Origin: Ancylomarina longa
GTDB taxonomy: Bacteria > Bacteroidota > Bacteroidia > Bacteroidales > Marinifilaceae
Reading direction: 5' to 3'
Assembly: GCF_003996985.1 (NCBI RefSeq)
Contig: NZ_RJJX01000018.1
Coordinates: 1-64,000, forward strand
DNA: 64,000 bases
Position 1 is the stretch's first letter; each line of letters opens with the position of its first letter. This document shows positions 7,939-16,898 of this stretch, piece by piece. Both the position numbers and the translations under genes were made by a program. A model generated the notes under the pieces. That model was not told where the DNA came from and made no database searches. It saw only the letters and a list, made by a program, of their open reading frames with translations.

Positions 7939-8724
7939 TTAATTGTGATTAAAACCATTCTTTACCCAAATCTGATGCACTTTTTCGCTTTGCATATAAT
8001 TCACAAACAGTGTCAATGTTTTGTTTTGCTTTTTCCCGGTTGCACCATAATAACGGATTGGGGCACTTGCTTGAATTGGAAATTTATACACTATTCTAAG
8101 CTTTTTCGATTGCAAAGCATCAGAATAATATACCATTCCCATTTCTACTTCGCCCATCTCCACCATAAATAAGGCATCACGCGCATCCTTTGCAGGTAAA
8201 TATCTATTCTTTAAATCGGCTTCCCATTTATATTTTTGAATGATTTGCTGCGCATATTTCCCAACCGGAACATAACTGGGATCACCAATCGCAAGTCTTC
8301 CCTTAAATAGAGATGAAAAATGACTTAAATCGCTATCACCAATCATCAAATCAGTATTGGAAACCGGAACAACAGCCACAATACGGTTATTTGCCATTGT
8401 AGAGATAGATCCCCTATCAACAAGGCTCAAAGAATCCACATAAGCCATCCATTCCCTACTAGCGGAGATAAAATAGTCGAAGTTGGCTCCTGCTTCTATT
8501 TGGCGCGCCAGAGTGCCTGATGATGCGACATTAATTCGCAAGACAATACCAGTATCTTTTTCAAAATCAGTAGCAATTTGTTGCATCACCTTGCTTACGC
8601 TTGCTGCGGTGTAAACCGTTAGCACCTTCTCCTTTTTCTGCTTTGCAGAACAAGAGAAAAGCAAGAACGACAGTACAATAAAACAGAACAATTGATATGA
8701 ATTCCTAAGGACTATTCTCGACAT
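7939..8724 (-). CDS. modA: Molybdate-binding lipoprotein ModA
   Basis: Substrate-binding component of the importer. It has a lipoprotein signal (FIVLSFLLFSC, Cys at about 25), then the ModA fold: VLTVYTAASVSKVMQQIA, VASSGTLARQIEAGANFDYF, and DPSYVPVGKYAQQ, which carries oxyanion-contacting residues in this family. Length (261 aa) is normal. It is first gene of modABC on the minus strand, divergent from the Crp/Fnr regulator at 8921. The 196-bp intergenic stretch is the likely control region. Molybdate versus tungstate preference cannot be read from the sequence. Confidence 0.93.
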   Translation of the reverse strand: MSRIVLRNSYQLFCFIVLSFLLFSCSAKQKKEKVLTVYTAASVSKVMQQIATDFEKDTGIVLRINVASSGTLARQIEAGANFDYFISASREWMAYVDSLSLVDRGSISTMANNRIVAVVPVSNTDLMIGDSDLSHFSSLFKGRLAIGDPSYVPVGKYAQQIIQKYKWEADLKNRYLPAKDARDALFMVEMGEVEMGMVYYSDALQSKKLRIVYKFPIQASAPIRYYGATGKKQNKTLTLFVNYMQSEKVHQIWVKNGFNHN

Positions 8725-8920
8725 TGTTTCTTGAAATAATTTAAAGCTCTGAAAATACTAAATTTTTAACTGTCTTAAAGATATTCTACCATTAAGAATC
8801 ACATTAAGCTATTGCATAGAGCTCCGTTAAGCTCATCAAAGCTATCGCTTATTTTAAATCACTTTAAATAATTTTTTGTAATTTGGAAACTCATTCCAAC
8901 TTCAACTTAAGAACAAATTC

Positions 8921-9595
8921 ATGCAAAAAAACATTCTCTGGTACTTCGAAAGTTTTAATTTTCTTGATTCCCTTTCCATGAAAGAAAAAATGGAGCTGAG
9001 TGATCGTGCAAAAATGATTGAAGCAAAGAAGAATCAAATCATTTACCTACCTAGCGATATTTCTAATTCTATCTATTTCCTAAAAAAAGGAAAAGTTAAA
9101 ATTTCTTCCTTCTCCGATGATGGCAAAGAAATGATTTATGCCATATTAGGACCCGGTGAGATCTTTGGAGAATTAGCAATAATCGGACAGGAAAACCGAG
9201 AGCAGATTGCAGCTACTACCGAAAATGCGCTAATCTGCTATGTAGATGTACGTGAATTTGAAAATTTTTTAGCCACTCATCCCCGATTGAGTCTCCAAAT
9301 CACAAAACTAATCGGGTTTCGATTGATGAAGGTACGAAGTCGATTGGAAAGAATGTGGTTTAAATCCGCATCGGAACGTGTGAAAAGTTTACTCCTGGAT
9401 TTAATTGATGAACATGGTATTAAAATTGGTGATGAAAGAGAAATCCGGCTAAATCTTACCCATCAGGATATTGCAAACCTGGCTGCCACCACCCGACAGA
9501 CAGTTACTACCACTTTAAATGATTTAGAGCGAAGCAACATCATTACCTACGACCGAAGAAGAATTCTGGTTAGAAATCCCAAAGCTTTGGAATAG
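8921..9595 (+). CDS. Crp/Fnr family transcriptional regulator
   Basis: 224 aa. The N-terminal cyclic-nucleotide-binding-like beta roll spans about 20-130 (IYFLKKGKVKISSFSDDGKE, GPGEIFGELAII), a dimer helix follows, and a C-terminal winged HTH is at about 150-220 (LTHQDIANLAATTRQTVTTT). There is no Cys cluster for an FNR-type iron-sulfur centre, and the residues after GELAI do not match a canonical cAMP pocket, so the effector is unknown. It is divergent from modA with a shared 196-bp upstream region, suggesting local control of molybdate uptake, but Crp/Fnr proteins often act elsewhere. Confidence 0.88.
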   Translation: MQKNILWYFESFNFLDSLSMKEKMELSDRAKMIEAKKNQIIYLPSDISNSIYFLKKGKVKISSFSDDGKEMIYAILGPGEIFGELAIIGQENREQIAATTENALICYVDVREFENFLATHPRLSLQITKLIGFRLMKVRSRLERMWFKSASERVKSLLLDLIDEHGIKIGDEREIRLNLTHQDIANLAATTRQTVTTTLNDLERSNIITYDRRRILVRNPKALE

Positions 9596-9615
9596 ACAAT
9601 TTTCATTTTTACAAC

Positions 9616-10299
9616 TCATCTTATTTTCTGTTGAATTAACTTTTTACAGGGAACGCGTATTCTACTCGTCTCCAATCGATATCGAATAGGCTTGTACCTT
9701 ACTATTAATCCCATCACAAAAACAATGGCATAAAGTGCCCATCCTTTTTCCAGAAGTACAACATGTAAAATGGACAAGCTTATCGCTACAAAGACAAAAC
9801 GATGTATCTTCTTCCACCCTTTTTTCAGGAATTTCATTGATTTACGATTAGAAGTTATCATTAATATCAGAATAATCAGACTCGCAATTAATCCGAAAAC
9901 TAAATTAAATTCAGAAAACACGGCTAAAATCCCTTCGGAATATAAAAAGAAGAAAAAATGTAGCGTAACATAAACACCACTCGAAATTCCCATGGCCTGC
10001 CTAACGTACAAATTATTTTTTGTGCCAAACACAATCCGAAAAGGCGAAATTAATAAAACAGCAATCATCCAACGGATGGCCCACTCTCCAGTTTGATGAA
10101 TGGCAATCTTCACTCCGGGAATCACATCTCTACCCAATTGTTCTGCAAGATGATCCGGTAACTCATAATCATCAAAAAGTATAAAATCGAAAGATCGATT
10201 AGTGAAATTTAAGCTTATCGCACTAAAAATGTTAATTAATGGTACAATTGCAATGATAACTACGAGTATCCATGCCCAATTTTTCCTCATCCAACTCAT
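9616..10299 (-). CDS. MsrQ/YedZ-like heme membrane protein (ferric reductase-like TM domain)
   Basis: 227 aa with about six hydrophobic helices. The pattern HQTGEWAIRW (His68), VTLHFFFFLY (His114), KKIHRFVF (His166) and SILHVV (His179) matches the heme-ligand layout of MsrQ, the quinol-linked partner of the molybdopterin enzyme MsrP that repairs oxidised methionines in the periplasm. No msrP lies next to it in this window, which is unusual since the two are normally adjacent. A divergent ferric-reductase-like function is possible. It sits near modABC, which would supply molybdenum for MsrP. Start at 10299 gives a short N-terminal tail before the first helix. Confidence 0.75.
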   Translation of the reverse strand: MSWMRKNWAWILVVIIAIVPLINIFSAISLNFTNRSFDFILFDDYELPDHLAEQLGRDVIPGVKIAIHQTGEWAIRWMIAVLLISPFRIVFGTKNNLYVRQAMGISSGVYVTLHFFFFLYSEGILAVFSEFNLVFGLIASLIILILMITSNRKSMKFLKKGWKKIHRFVFVAISLSILHVVLLEKGWALYAIVFVMGLIVRYKPIRYRLETSRIRVPCKKLIQQKIR

Positions 10300-10416
10300 A
10301 TTTATTTCTCCTTTTTTTTAACGCTAACAAAGATGAACAAGTAAAAGCAAATTCTAAATACCTAGATTCAGGTATAATGATCCAGCTAAAATTTATAAAA
10401 CACTGCATATAGAAAT

Positions 10417-10450
10417 ACAAAAAACGGGACTTTCTAAGGAGAGTCCCGTT
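10417..10450 (-). terminator. Intrinsic terminator after the 10476-11117 gene
   Basis: Arms AACGGGACT (10423-10431) and AGTCCCGTT (10442-10450); on the minus strand the stem is followed by a run of T. It lies 26 nt beyond the stop codon at 10476. Confidence 0.85.
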
Positions 10451-10475
10451 CTTTAACATTTACGCTTTGCGCTTA

Positions 10476-11117
10476 TTATAAGCCTAAATTTTTATTTTTA
10501 ATCACTTCATCCTGAAGTTTTCGAGCTAATTTTTGTTCCCTCACCAATGCATTCTTGCGATGCGTATCAAATTCTTCACGTACCTCTTCCAATGTCGTTT
10601 TTGTGGCTACGGTTACGATATTACTTCTTTTAAAAAGCATAAAACAAGCTGCTGCCACTATCAACGAACCTAAAATTAACACCCACATAATAGTATTATA
10701 AGTTCCTTTAGGCATCTCTATTCCAAAGAATTTCATACTGTCCTTCGAATTCACAGTGTCGTCCAATTTACTCTTCACATTTTGCAATTCATCCTTCAAT
10801 TCTGCAATCTCTTTATTTTGCTTATCGGTTACAGACTTTGTATCCACTAATTGCAAGCTCATTTGTTTTAGAGAATCACTAACATTGGATTGGTATTTAT
10901 TCAGCCACTTCGTACTCACCACTTTATATTCCTGATAGGTGTTTGATTTTGTCATCATAAAGTCAAATTGACTTTGAAGAGAACCTTCGATAAGAGAAGG
11001 AATTACTCGCTTTTTTCTAACGGGAGTTTTCTCCGCTTGCTTTTGAAGCGTATCCTGTGCTTGAATAGAAAAAGAAACGAAAAGAACGAGGATAAATGAA
11101 AGAACTGTTTTGTGCAT
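10476..11117 (-). CDS. Secreted/membrane coiled-coil protein (Bacteroidota conserved family)
   Basis: 213 aa with a cleavable signal peptide ending SIQAQ (about residue 20), an extracytoplasmic stretch with QFDFMMTKSNTYQEYKVVS, a coiled coil about 75-120 (KQNKEIAELKDELQNVKSKL), one membrane helix about 143-163 (IMWVLILGSLIVAAACFMLF) and a basic cytoplasmic tail with a second coiled coil. I recall close relatives in Bacteroidota databases carrying the misleading name tRNA (guanine-N1)-methyltransferase; nothing here supports a methyltransferase. Function unknown. It is a single gene with its own terminator. Confidence 0.75.
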   Translation of the reverse strand: MHKTVLSFILVLFVSFSIQAQDTLQKQAEKTPVRKKRVIPSLIEGSLQSQFDFMMTKSNTYQEYKVVSTKWLNKYQSNVSDSLKQMSLQLVDTKSVTDKQNKEIAELKDELQNVKSKLDDTVNSKDSMKFFGIEMPKGTYNTIMWVLILGSLIVAAACFMLFKRSNIVTVATKTTLEEVREEFDTHRKNALVREQKLARKLQDEVIKNKNLGL

Positions 11118-11214
11118 TTTAAGTGGTATTTCTAGATTATATAATTTTTACTACAAAGAAAACGATATTCATCAAAGAAAATTGCAAGTTCGGAATAATT
11201 TTTCTTAAACAAGT

Positions 11215-13758
11215 TTAAGCCGAATTCCTACTTGCATTTATGTTTCCATAAAGAGATCTTATGACTAACTTTTGTAATATACTGTATTTCTCCAGCTTTG
11301 TTACCTTATTTTGTTCCATTTCCCTGATTTTTATTAATGCATATTGTTGTATGCATATTAAAGGTAAAACCATCTCTTCACGTAAACGAATAGAATCCTT
11401 TAATTCCATAGCATTCTCCATTAATTCCTTTTGCCCTGAAACTTTTAATAACATTTCAATACTTAGTTGATATTCCCGATGTATCCACTCCCAGAAATCG
11501 CCAAACTCCTGATCATTTCTCATATACTCCGTCAACTTAAAATTAGATTTACAGATAGATTGCATACTATTTTCAACCAACGTACGAAAGAAGGAAGAAT
11601 TCTGATACAAGTGCTTGCATGCCTCCATACGTCCTTCCTCTTCCAATCTCTTTAAGGAACTTCCTACTCCAAAAAAACCAGGCACATTCTGCTTCATCTG
11701 GCTCCAAGCTCCTACAAAAGGGATTGCTCTTAAATCTTCAAAATTCAATTTCTCGGTTTGCTTTCTTTTGCTTGGCCTGCTTCCTATTTTCGCTTTGCCA
11801 TAGTACTTCAAAGCACTCCTATTTTCCAGATAGGAAACAAATTTATCCGAAGATTTAAAGCGATAATATTCTTCCATGCTATATTTCGATAACGTCTCCA
11901 TTACCTCCCTATCTTCTTTCGTGAATTGTTTATTCTGATCTTCGAACAATCTGTTTTCCAATCCCGCAGTTATCAGTAATTCCTGATAGTACATGGCAGA
12001 ATCCCGCGTGCCAAACTTGGAGCTAATTGTTTGTCCCTGAATGGTAACCTGGATTTCCTGATTTTCGATATTATTTCCCAACGAAGAGTAGAACTTATGC
12101 GTATTTCCACCTCCACGAGCTGGTGGTCCTCCCCGTCCATCAAAAAATACTACCGTTATTCCTTTTTCTCTCGATAAACGAGTTATATTTTCTTTTGCTT
12201 TATAGATGTTCCAATTCGCCGAAAGATATCCACCATCTTTTGTGCCATCCGAAAATCCCAACATAATCGTTTGTTTCCTCCCACGCTGCTTTAAATGGCT
12301 GGCATAAATCTCATTTTTGTACAATTTCTGCATGGTTTGATCTGCCTGTTCCAAATCCTCAATCGTTTCAAAAAGTGGAACAATATCCAACGGAATCTGG
12401 TCTTGCCATTCGCACATACGTGCCATGGCAAATACCCGAGCCACATCTTCGGCATCTCTGCAATTACTGATAATAAAACGGTTACAAGCCGGTTCTCCAT
12501 TTTTCTCTTGTATTTCCTTAATGGTACTAAAGAGGTTAAGGGTATCCTTATAAACTTCATCATTCGTCTGAAACAAGGAAACCGATGAATGCATTTCCAT
12601 TAAATCCTTTAAATCCGTCGGCATTTTTCCGGATTTTAATTCCGGAGCTGTTTTGCACAAAACTTCGAATGCACTTTTCAGAATTCGTCTATCTTGCCTT
12701 ATATCAATACTCGCCAGATGAGAACCAAACAATACCAACTTATTTCGGAATTGCTTTAACAAATCCATAAAAAATCCATCATGCTCCTCTATCAATATTT
12801 TTTCGATCTGATCGAGATAATGTAACATCTGCGAAGCGTCTATTTCGACAGTATATTTTTTCGAATTGATTGCTTTTAAAACCCTTTCCTCTAATTCAAC
12901 CACCAATTCGTACACCCCTTTAAAACTCAATCTCCTTCTTAATATTTTAATATCGTTGTAGTAATTTGAAAACAAAACGGTTTGCAATCTATTGGCTACA
13001 GCCAAGGTTGTTGAGGTACTGACAAACGGATTTCCATCTCTGTCTCCTCCAGGCCAAAAGCCAAATAGAATAGGAGTTCCAATTTTGTCTTGCTTCGTAT
13101 CTGTATAAAGCTTGCCATATAAATCGGAAGCCGATTGATAAAAGATATGCTCAAGATACCAGCTCAAGCTCTTGGCCTCGTCGAACGGTGTAGGTCGCTC
13201 CTTCTTAAAGAATGGTGTTTTACCCAATTGAGTAAGTAGAATCTTTATTTGAATCAGATCATTTTGCTGAATAGCATCAATCAAGTCGTTTATAATTGCC
13301 AACACCGTACTTGGATAGAATTGTGTTGGGTGTGCAGTTAATACAATACGAACTGCAAATTGTTTTAATTCCTCGTAAAAGTCATCCGATCGCCCTTCGC
13401 ATTTAAGTCTTTCCTTTAAAGTGCGAAAACTTCCTTCTCCGTTATTATCGTATAATTTAAGGAATGCGGCATCCTCTAAGGAATCTAAAAGAACCACTTG
13501 CCGTTCAATGTAATGAATTACCCGAAACATGAAATCGATTTTCTCCTTCTCTGAACGAAAACCAGTTTGTTTCTCGAAAAAATGATTGAGAATTTCGACT
13601 GGAGATTTTCCCTCTTCCAGTCCTTGCAAACATTCGTCTTTTAAAAGGGGAATTAAAATACCGGTTCCATGAATTCCATCTAGCGGTAAAGTCATGAATA
13701 TGCTATTGTACAAATGGTATTTTAATGCTACTTCATTTTGAAATTTTTCCGATTGCAT
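11215..13758 (-). CDS. ppc: Phosphoenolpyruvate carboxylase
   Basis: Carboxylates PEP with bicarbonate to oxaloacetate, refilling the TCA cycle or feeding the succinate branch. 847 aa, slightly short for the family. Seen: VLTAHPTQ (catalytic His region), GFWPGGDRDGNPFV, FSDGTKDGGYLSANW (active-site Lys) and IPFVGAWSQMKQNVPGFFG. Two core motifs differ from the E. coli type: the glycine loop reads FFDGRGGPPARGGG, with Asp at the position of the conserved His of FHGRGG, and the C-terminus is ASRNSA rather than xxRNTG. I believe the Asp form recurs in other Bacteroidota, from memory. It is monocistronic and divergent from the TetR gene. Confidence 0.92.
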   Translation of the reverse strand: MQSEKFQNEVALKYHLYNSIFMTLPLDGIHGTGILIPLLKDECLQGLEEGKSPVEILNHFFEKQTGFRSEKEKIDFMFRVIHYIERQVVLLDSLEDAAFLKLYDNNGEGSFRTLKERLKCEGRSDDFYEELKQFAVRIVLTAHPTQFYPSTVLAIINDLIDAIQQNDLIQIKILLTQLGKTPFFKKERPTPFDEAKSLSWYLEHIFYQSASDLYGKLYTDTKQDKIGTPILFGFWPGGDRDGNPFVSTSTTLAVANRLQTVLFSNYYNDIKILRRRLSFKGVYELVVELEERVLKAINSKKYTVEIDASQMLHYLDQIEKILIEEHDGFFMDLLKQFRNKLVLFGSHLASIDIRQDRRILKSAFEVLCKTAPELKSGKMPTDLKDLMEMHSSVSLFQTNDEVYKDTLNLFSTIKEIQEKNGEPACNRFIISNCRDAEDVARVFAMARMCEWQDQIPLDIVPLFETIEDLEQADQTMQKLYKNEIYASHLKQRGRKQTIMLGFSDGTKDGGYLSANWNIYKAKENITRLSREKGITVVFFDGRGGPPARGGGNTHKFYSSLGNNIENQEIQVTIQGQTISSKFGTRDSAMYYQELLITAGLENRLFEDQNKQFTKEDREVMETLSKYSMEEYYRFKSSDKFVSYLENRSALKYYGKAKIGSRPSKRKQTEKLNFEDLRAIPFVGAWSQMKQNVPGFFGVGSSLKRLEEEGRMEACKHLYQNSSFFRTLVENSMQSICKSNFKLTEYMRNDQEFGDFWEWIHREYQLSIEMLLKVSGQKELMENAMELKDSIRLREEMVLPLICIQQYALIKIREMEQNKVTKLEKYSILQKLVIRSLYGNINASRNSA

Positions 13759-13856
13759 ATTGCTTGAATTATTTTCCCTTTATAAAAAAACCAAATTATT
13801 ACTTGAAGATAGAAAAGCTAAGAATATTAAAAGAACAATTAGAAAGGAAAATATAT

Positions 13857-13886
13857 TTTGAATTTAAAAAAATGAATTTACCTTTG
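13857..13886 (+). promoter_or_regulatory. Promoter of the TetR gene
   Basis: TTTG at 13857-13860, an 18-bp spacer and TACCTTTG at 13879-13886 match the Bacteroidota consensus. The predicted transcription start falls near 13893, inside the operator, leaving a leader of only about 12 nt before the ATG at 13905. Confidence 0.6.
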
Positions 13887-13901
13887 TAAGTAAATACTTA
13901 C
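13886..13901. promoter_or_regulatory. TetR operator O1
   Basis: GTAAGTAAATACTTAC is a perfect palindrome (7-bp arms, AA centre) overlapping the promoter end and lying 3 nt before the TetR start codon. The same sequence with one arm mismatch precedes the efflux operon at 14514, which implies autoregulation. Confidence 0.75.
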
Positions 13902-13904
13902 TTC

Positions 13905-14495
13905 ATGAAGAGGGAATCAACGGAAACAAGACAAGCGCAAATCAAACAGGCCGTTTTAGACATCATCTATGCAGATGGATTAAAGAACCTATCTACTCGC
14001 AACCTAGCCAAACGTATCGGAATGAGTGAAGCAACTATTTTTCGTCATTTTGCAAGCAAACAAGAAATTGTTCTAGCGATCATTAAAGACGTTAAACATG
14101 ATTTTATAGACGCTTTAAAAGAGATCGCATATTCAAAATCTGCACCAGAAGATAAATTGAAGTTATTTCTTTGTAAAACCGTAAAATACCTAACAGAAAA
14201 TAAGGGAATCACAATGCTTATGTTTTCTGAAGCCTCTCATAACAATGATTCAGAGTTAAAAAATATTTTAAATCAGATATTTAATTCTCAAAAGAATTTG
14301 GTTTGTAAGATATTTGCTGAAGGTATAGCCGATGAAATATGGGATAAAAACATACCTACCGAAAATCTGGCCATGTTGTACATGGGAATTCCAGTATCAT
14401 TAAACATAGAACTGATATTAAACAACGGAGTATTTCACATGGATAATTTTTGTAATAAAATGATGAGTTTATTATTAAAAATTCTTCAAGTATAG
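13905..14495 (+). CDS. TetR family repressor of the adjacent efflux operon
   Basis: 196 aa. The N-terminal HTH is textbook TetR: ILDIIYADGLKNLSTRNLAK is approximated by residues 18-37, followed by RIGMSEATIFRHFASKQEIV. The C-terminal ligand-binding part is helical and has no recognised subfamily. It starts at 13905, 3 nt after a perfect 16-bp palindrome and about 12 nt after the predicted transcription start, so the mRNA is nearly leaderless. A second copy of the palindrome lies 18 nt downstream of its stop, in front of the tolC-like gene. The most likely role is ligand-released repression of itself and of the RND pump genes. Confidence 0.9.
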   Translation: MKRESTETRQAQIKQAVLDIIYADGLKNLSTRNLAKRIGMSEATIFRHFASKQEIVLAIIKDVKHDFIDALKEIAYSKSAPEDKLKLFLCKTVKYLTENKGITMLMFSEASHNNDSELKNILNQIFNSQKNLVCKIFAEGIADEIWDKNIPTENLAMLYMGIPVSLNIELILNNGVFHMDNFCNKMMSLLLKILQV

Positions 14496-14513
14496 TTTTT
14501 TTTGATAATTTAT

Positions 14514-14529
14514 GTAAGTAAACACTTAC
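14514..14529. promoter_or_regulatory. TetR operator O2 before the efflux operon
   Basis: GTAAGTAAACACTTAC differs from the operator at 13886 by a single base (one arm mismatch). It lies 36 nt upstream of the ATG at 14566. A TTTG at 14501-14504 and a weak TACTTTA just downstream suggest that the operator covers the promoter. Confidence 0.7.
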
Positions 14530-14565
14530 TTTAAAGATGTTCATCTTTCTAAAAAACATTAAAAA

Positions 14566-15849
14566 ATGAAAAAAATATTAATGATTTTTCTTCTCAGCCC
14601 AATACTTTTGAGAGCCCAGGAAGTAAAAAATATAGGGCAATTATTTGATTCCCTAAAATCTCAACCTGTATCTCTTCAGGATGAATTCAGAGTGCAACAA
14701 GCACTAACTGGCAAGCAATTAGCATATAGTAAATTGTATCCAAAAGTAGATTTATTTGGCCGTTATGATCATTCCTCGAAAGCTGCTGCCATGTTACCCT
14801 TGCCTTTAAATGATTTATTTGCATATAAAGCAGATGAAACCAGAGCTCAACCTTTTAGTGAAAATATATTTCGGATTGGAACAAGCATATCCATGCCTGT
14901 TTTGGTTGCTTCTATTTTTCCTATGGCTGCTAAAGCAAAAAAATTAGTGCAATCGGCAGAAGATCAAAAATACATTAATCTTCTTAAAAATGAGGCCATT
15001 ATTGTGGGAGCAAATGCAAATCTCACTTATTTGCAAGCTTTGAATAAAGCATTAGAAAAAAAGAAATCTTCCCTATCTAAAACATTAGAATTTGTTCATA
15101 TCAAGGTAAATAATGGAAGAGCTCCGGAATCTTCACTTCTTAAAATTAATGATGGACTCCATCAAATAGATATTTTAAAAAACGAACTAGCTATACAGCA
15201 AGAAGGTGTAATATCGGTTATTAAATCCCTTACAGGAATTAGTTTAGAAAAACCTATCAATATAGAGCAGGTTGGTACTTACCAAGCAGGAGTAATAAAA
15301 TCACTCGATCCGCTTCGAAAAAAAGTGGATGCTAATAAATTAAATTACAGAGCTGAAAAAGAGAAACTGTTACCTTCCTTAATGTTGCAAGCTAATTACA
15401 CAAACAGCTTTGCAAAATCTTATAATAACAACCAAAACATCAATAAGGATTACACTACGGCAGGATTAGTTTTAAAAGTCCCATTATTTGCTAAAGATCA
15501 GTATGCTCATATCAAAAAAAGCAAACTAGATTTTGAATCTTCTCAAAATGATCTTCAAAAAATGAGTATTGAATTGGAAGCTCAAGCCGAGGAACTACAA
15601 AAAAGTTTATTGTTAATAGAAAGCAGCATTCAATTATACAAGCAAAGTGTAGAAGATAAAGACCAACTACTGGCAATTGCTAAGGTATCCTATAAAACAG
15701 ATGAAATATCAATGGAAGATTATCTTAAATATGAAGATGATTTGATTTTAGAAAAATCTAAGCTTTTTAAAGCCAAAGCTCAAAAATGGCAAACATTAAT
15801 GAAACTAAGCGTTATTTATGGAAATAATATTGAGGAGATCGTAAAATGA
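14566..15849 (+). CDS. TolC family outer-membrane efflux protein
   Basis: 427 aa. A short signal peptide (MKKILMIFLLSPILLRAQ) is followed by two long helical repeats of the TolC fold, with amphipathic stretches such as QLAYSKLYPKVDLFGRYDHS and PSLMLQANYTNSFAKSY forming barrel strands. It would be the outer-membrane exit duct of the tripartite pump. It is first in the operon; its stop overlaps the adaptor start (ATGA at 15846). There is no Cys after the signal, so it is not lipid-anchored as many Bacteroidota OprM-type proteins are. Family is clear; exported substrates are not predictable. Confidence 0.92.
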   Translation: MKKILMIFLLSPILLRAQEVKNIGQLFDSLKSQPVSLQDEFRVQQALTGKQLAYSKLYPKVDLFGRYDHSSKAAAMLPLPLNDLFAYKADETRAQPFSENIFRIGTSISMPVLVASIFPMAAKAKKLVQSAEDQKYINLLKNEAIIVGANANLTYLQALNKALEKKKSSLSKTLEFVHIKVNNGRAPESSLLKINDGLHQIDILKNELAIQQEGVISVIKSLTGISLEKPINIEQVGTYQAGVIKSLDPLRKKVDANKLNYRAEKEKLLPSLMLQANYTNSFAKSYNNNQNINKDYTTAGLVLKVPLFAKDQYAHIKKSKLDFESSQNDLQKMSIELEAQAEELQKSLLLIESSIQLYKQSVEDKDQLLAIAKVSYKTDEISMEDYLKYEDDLILEKSKLFKAKAQKWQTLMKLSVIYGNNIEEIVK

Positions 15850-16895
15850 ACAAAAAGACAATCATCGGAATCGCAGTAGTAGCGGTTATAATAGTATTGG
15901 GAGTTGTAATCTTAAAAAGTGCCCAAAAAAGAGATTCAAATTTGCCTATTGCCAAGTCTTACGCGATAGTGGCTTCTACAATTAAGCCAGTTCTGGAAAA
16001 TGTTCAACTAACATTACCTTACCTGGCAATTGTTGAAAATGACAAAGATGTAGTTTTGGCAGCTAAGATTGCTACCAGAATTGATTATCTGAAGCCCAGT
16101 GGTAGTTTCGTAAATAAAGGTGATGTTATCGTTCATCTTGATAATACGAGTATTGTGAGTAGTATCCAAAGCATAAAAGCAAAAATATTATCGGCTCAAA
16201 CAGGACTTAAAAACCTTCAAGCCACTCATAAGAGAACTTTAGAATTATTAGCTGTAAAAGGTGCATCCATCGAGCAATCGGAAATGGAAATTAGTAAAAT
16301 TGCAGAAATAGAATCTAATATTGAAGGACTGAATCAAAATCTAAATAATTTAAATAATAATTTATCCTATGCCAATATTCTGGCACCTACGTCCGGTCGA
16401 GTTTCTAACAATAGAATGAATGTTGGAGATATAGCTACACCAGGACGACCAATCATATCTCTTAAATCTCAAAAAGGATTTTCATTGCTTGTTCGTGTAC
16501 CTACGGATCTACAAATCTGGGGAGTAGTTTCGAATAACAAGAGCTATGATGCAATACCTTTACATAGTACATTTAACGGATTGGCTGAATATAAAGTATT
16601 TGTTGACGAAACGAATTTAACAGCCGATGATCGAGTTGAAGTTGCTGTAGAAGTATATAAAGGAAAAGCTATTAAACTCCCCTTCGATGCAATATTAGAC
16701 AGAAATGGAAAAAGTTTTGTTTTAGTTAGAAATGGTGAAAAGGTTGAATCGAAAGAAGTTCAAATTATTCAAAGTGGCGAGCAAGGTGTTGTTATCAGCA
16801 ATAATAATCTGGAAGGAAAAGAAATTGTAGTAGCTAAACAGGACATTCTTTTAAAACTATTAAGTGGTATTTCACTAAAAGTTAAGGAGGACTAA
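15846..16895 (+). CDS. RND efflux periplasmic adaptor (HlyD/AcrA type)
   Basis: 349 aa. N-terminal membrane anchor (residues 5-25), a split lipoyl/barrel-sandwich domain (LKPSGSFVNKGDVIVHLDN and LAPTSGRVSNNRMNVGD), an alpha-helical hairpin between them at about 105-165, and a C-terminal beta barrel ending in LSGISLKVKED. It links the inner-membrane pump to the TolC-like duct. Its ATG overlaps the TolC stop codon, and the RND gene starts 3 nt after its end, so the three are translated together. A Cys lipobox is absent, so anchoring is by the uncleaved helix. Confidence 0.92.
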   Translation: MNKKTIIGIAVVAVIIVLGVVILKSAQKRDSNLPIAKSYAIVASTIKPVLENVQLTLPYLAIVENDKDVVLAAKIATRIDYLKPSGSFVNKGDVIVHLDNTSIVSSIQSIKAKILSAQTGLKNLQATHKRTLELLAVKGASIEQSEMEISKIAEIESNIEGLNQNLNNLNNNLSYANILAPTSGRVSNNRMNVGDIATPGRPIISLKSQKGFSLLVRVPTDLQIWGVVSNNKSYDAIPLHSTFNGLAEYKVFVDETNLTADDRVEVAVEVYKGKAIKLPFDAILDRNGKSFVLVRNGEKVESKEVQIIQSGEQGVVISNNNLEGKEIVVAKQDILLKLLSGISLKVKED

Positions 16896-16898
16896 ATT

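Noticed and set aside
11204-11219. CTTAAAC-AA-GTTTAAG palindrome at the ppc stop codon
   Set aside because: Short, A/T-only, and without a U-run; not enough to call a terminator.
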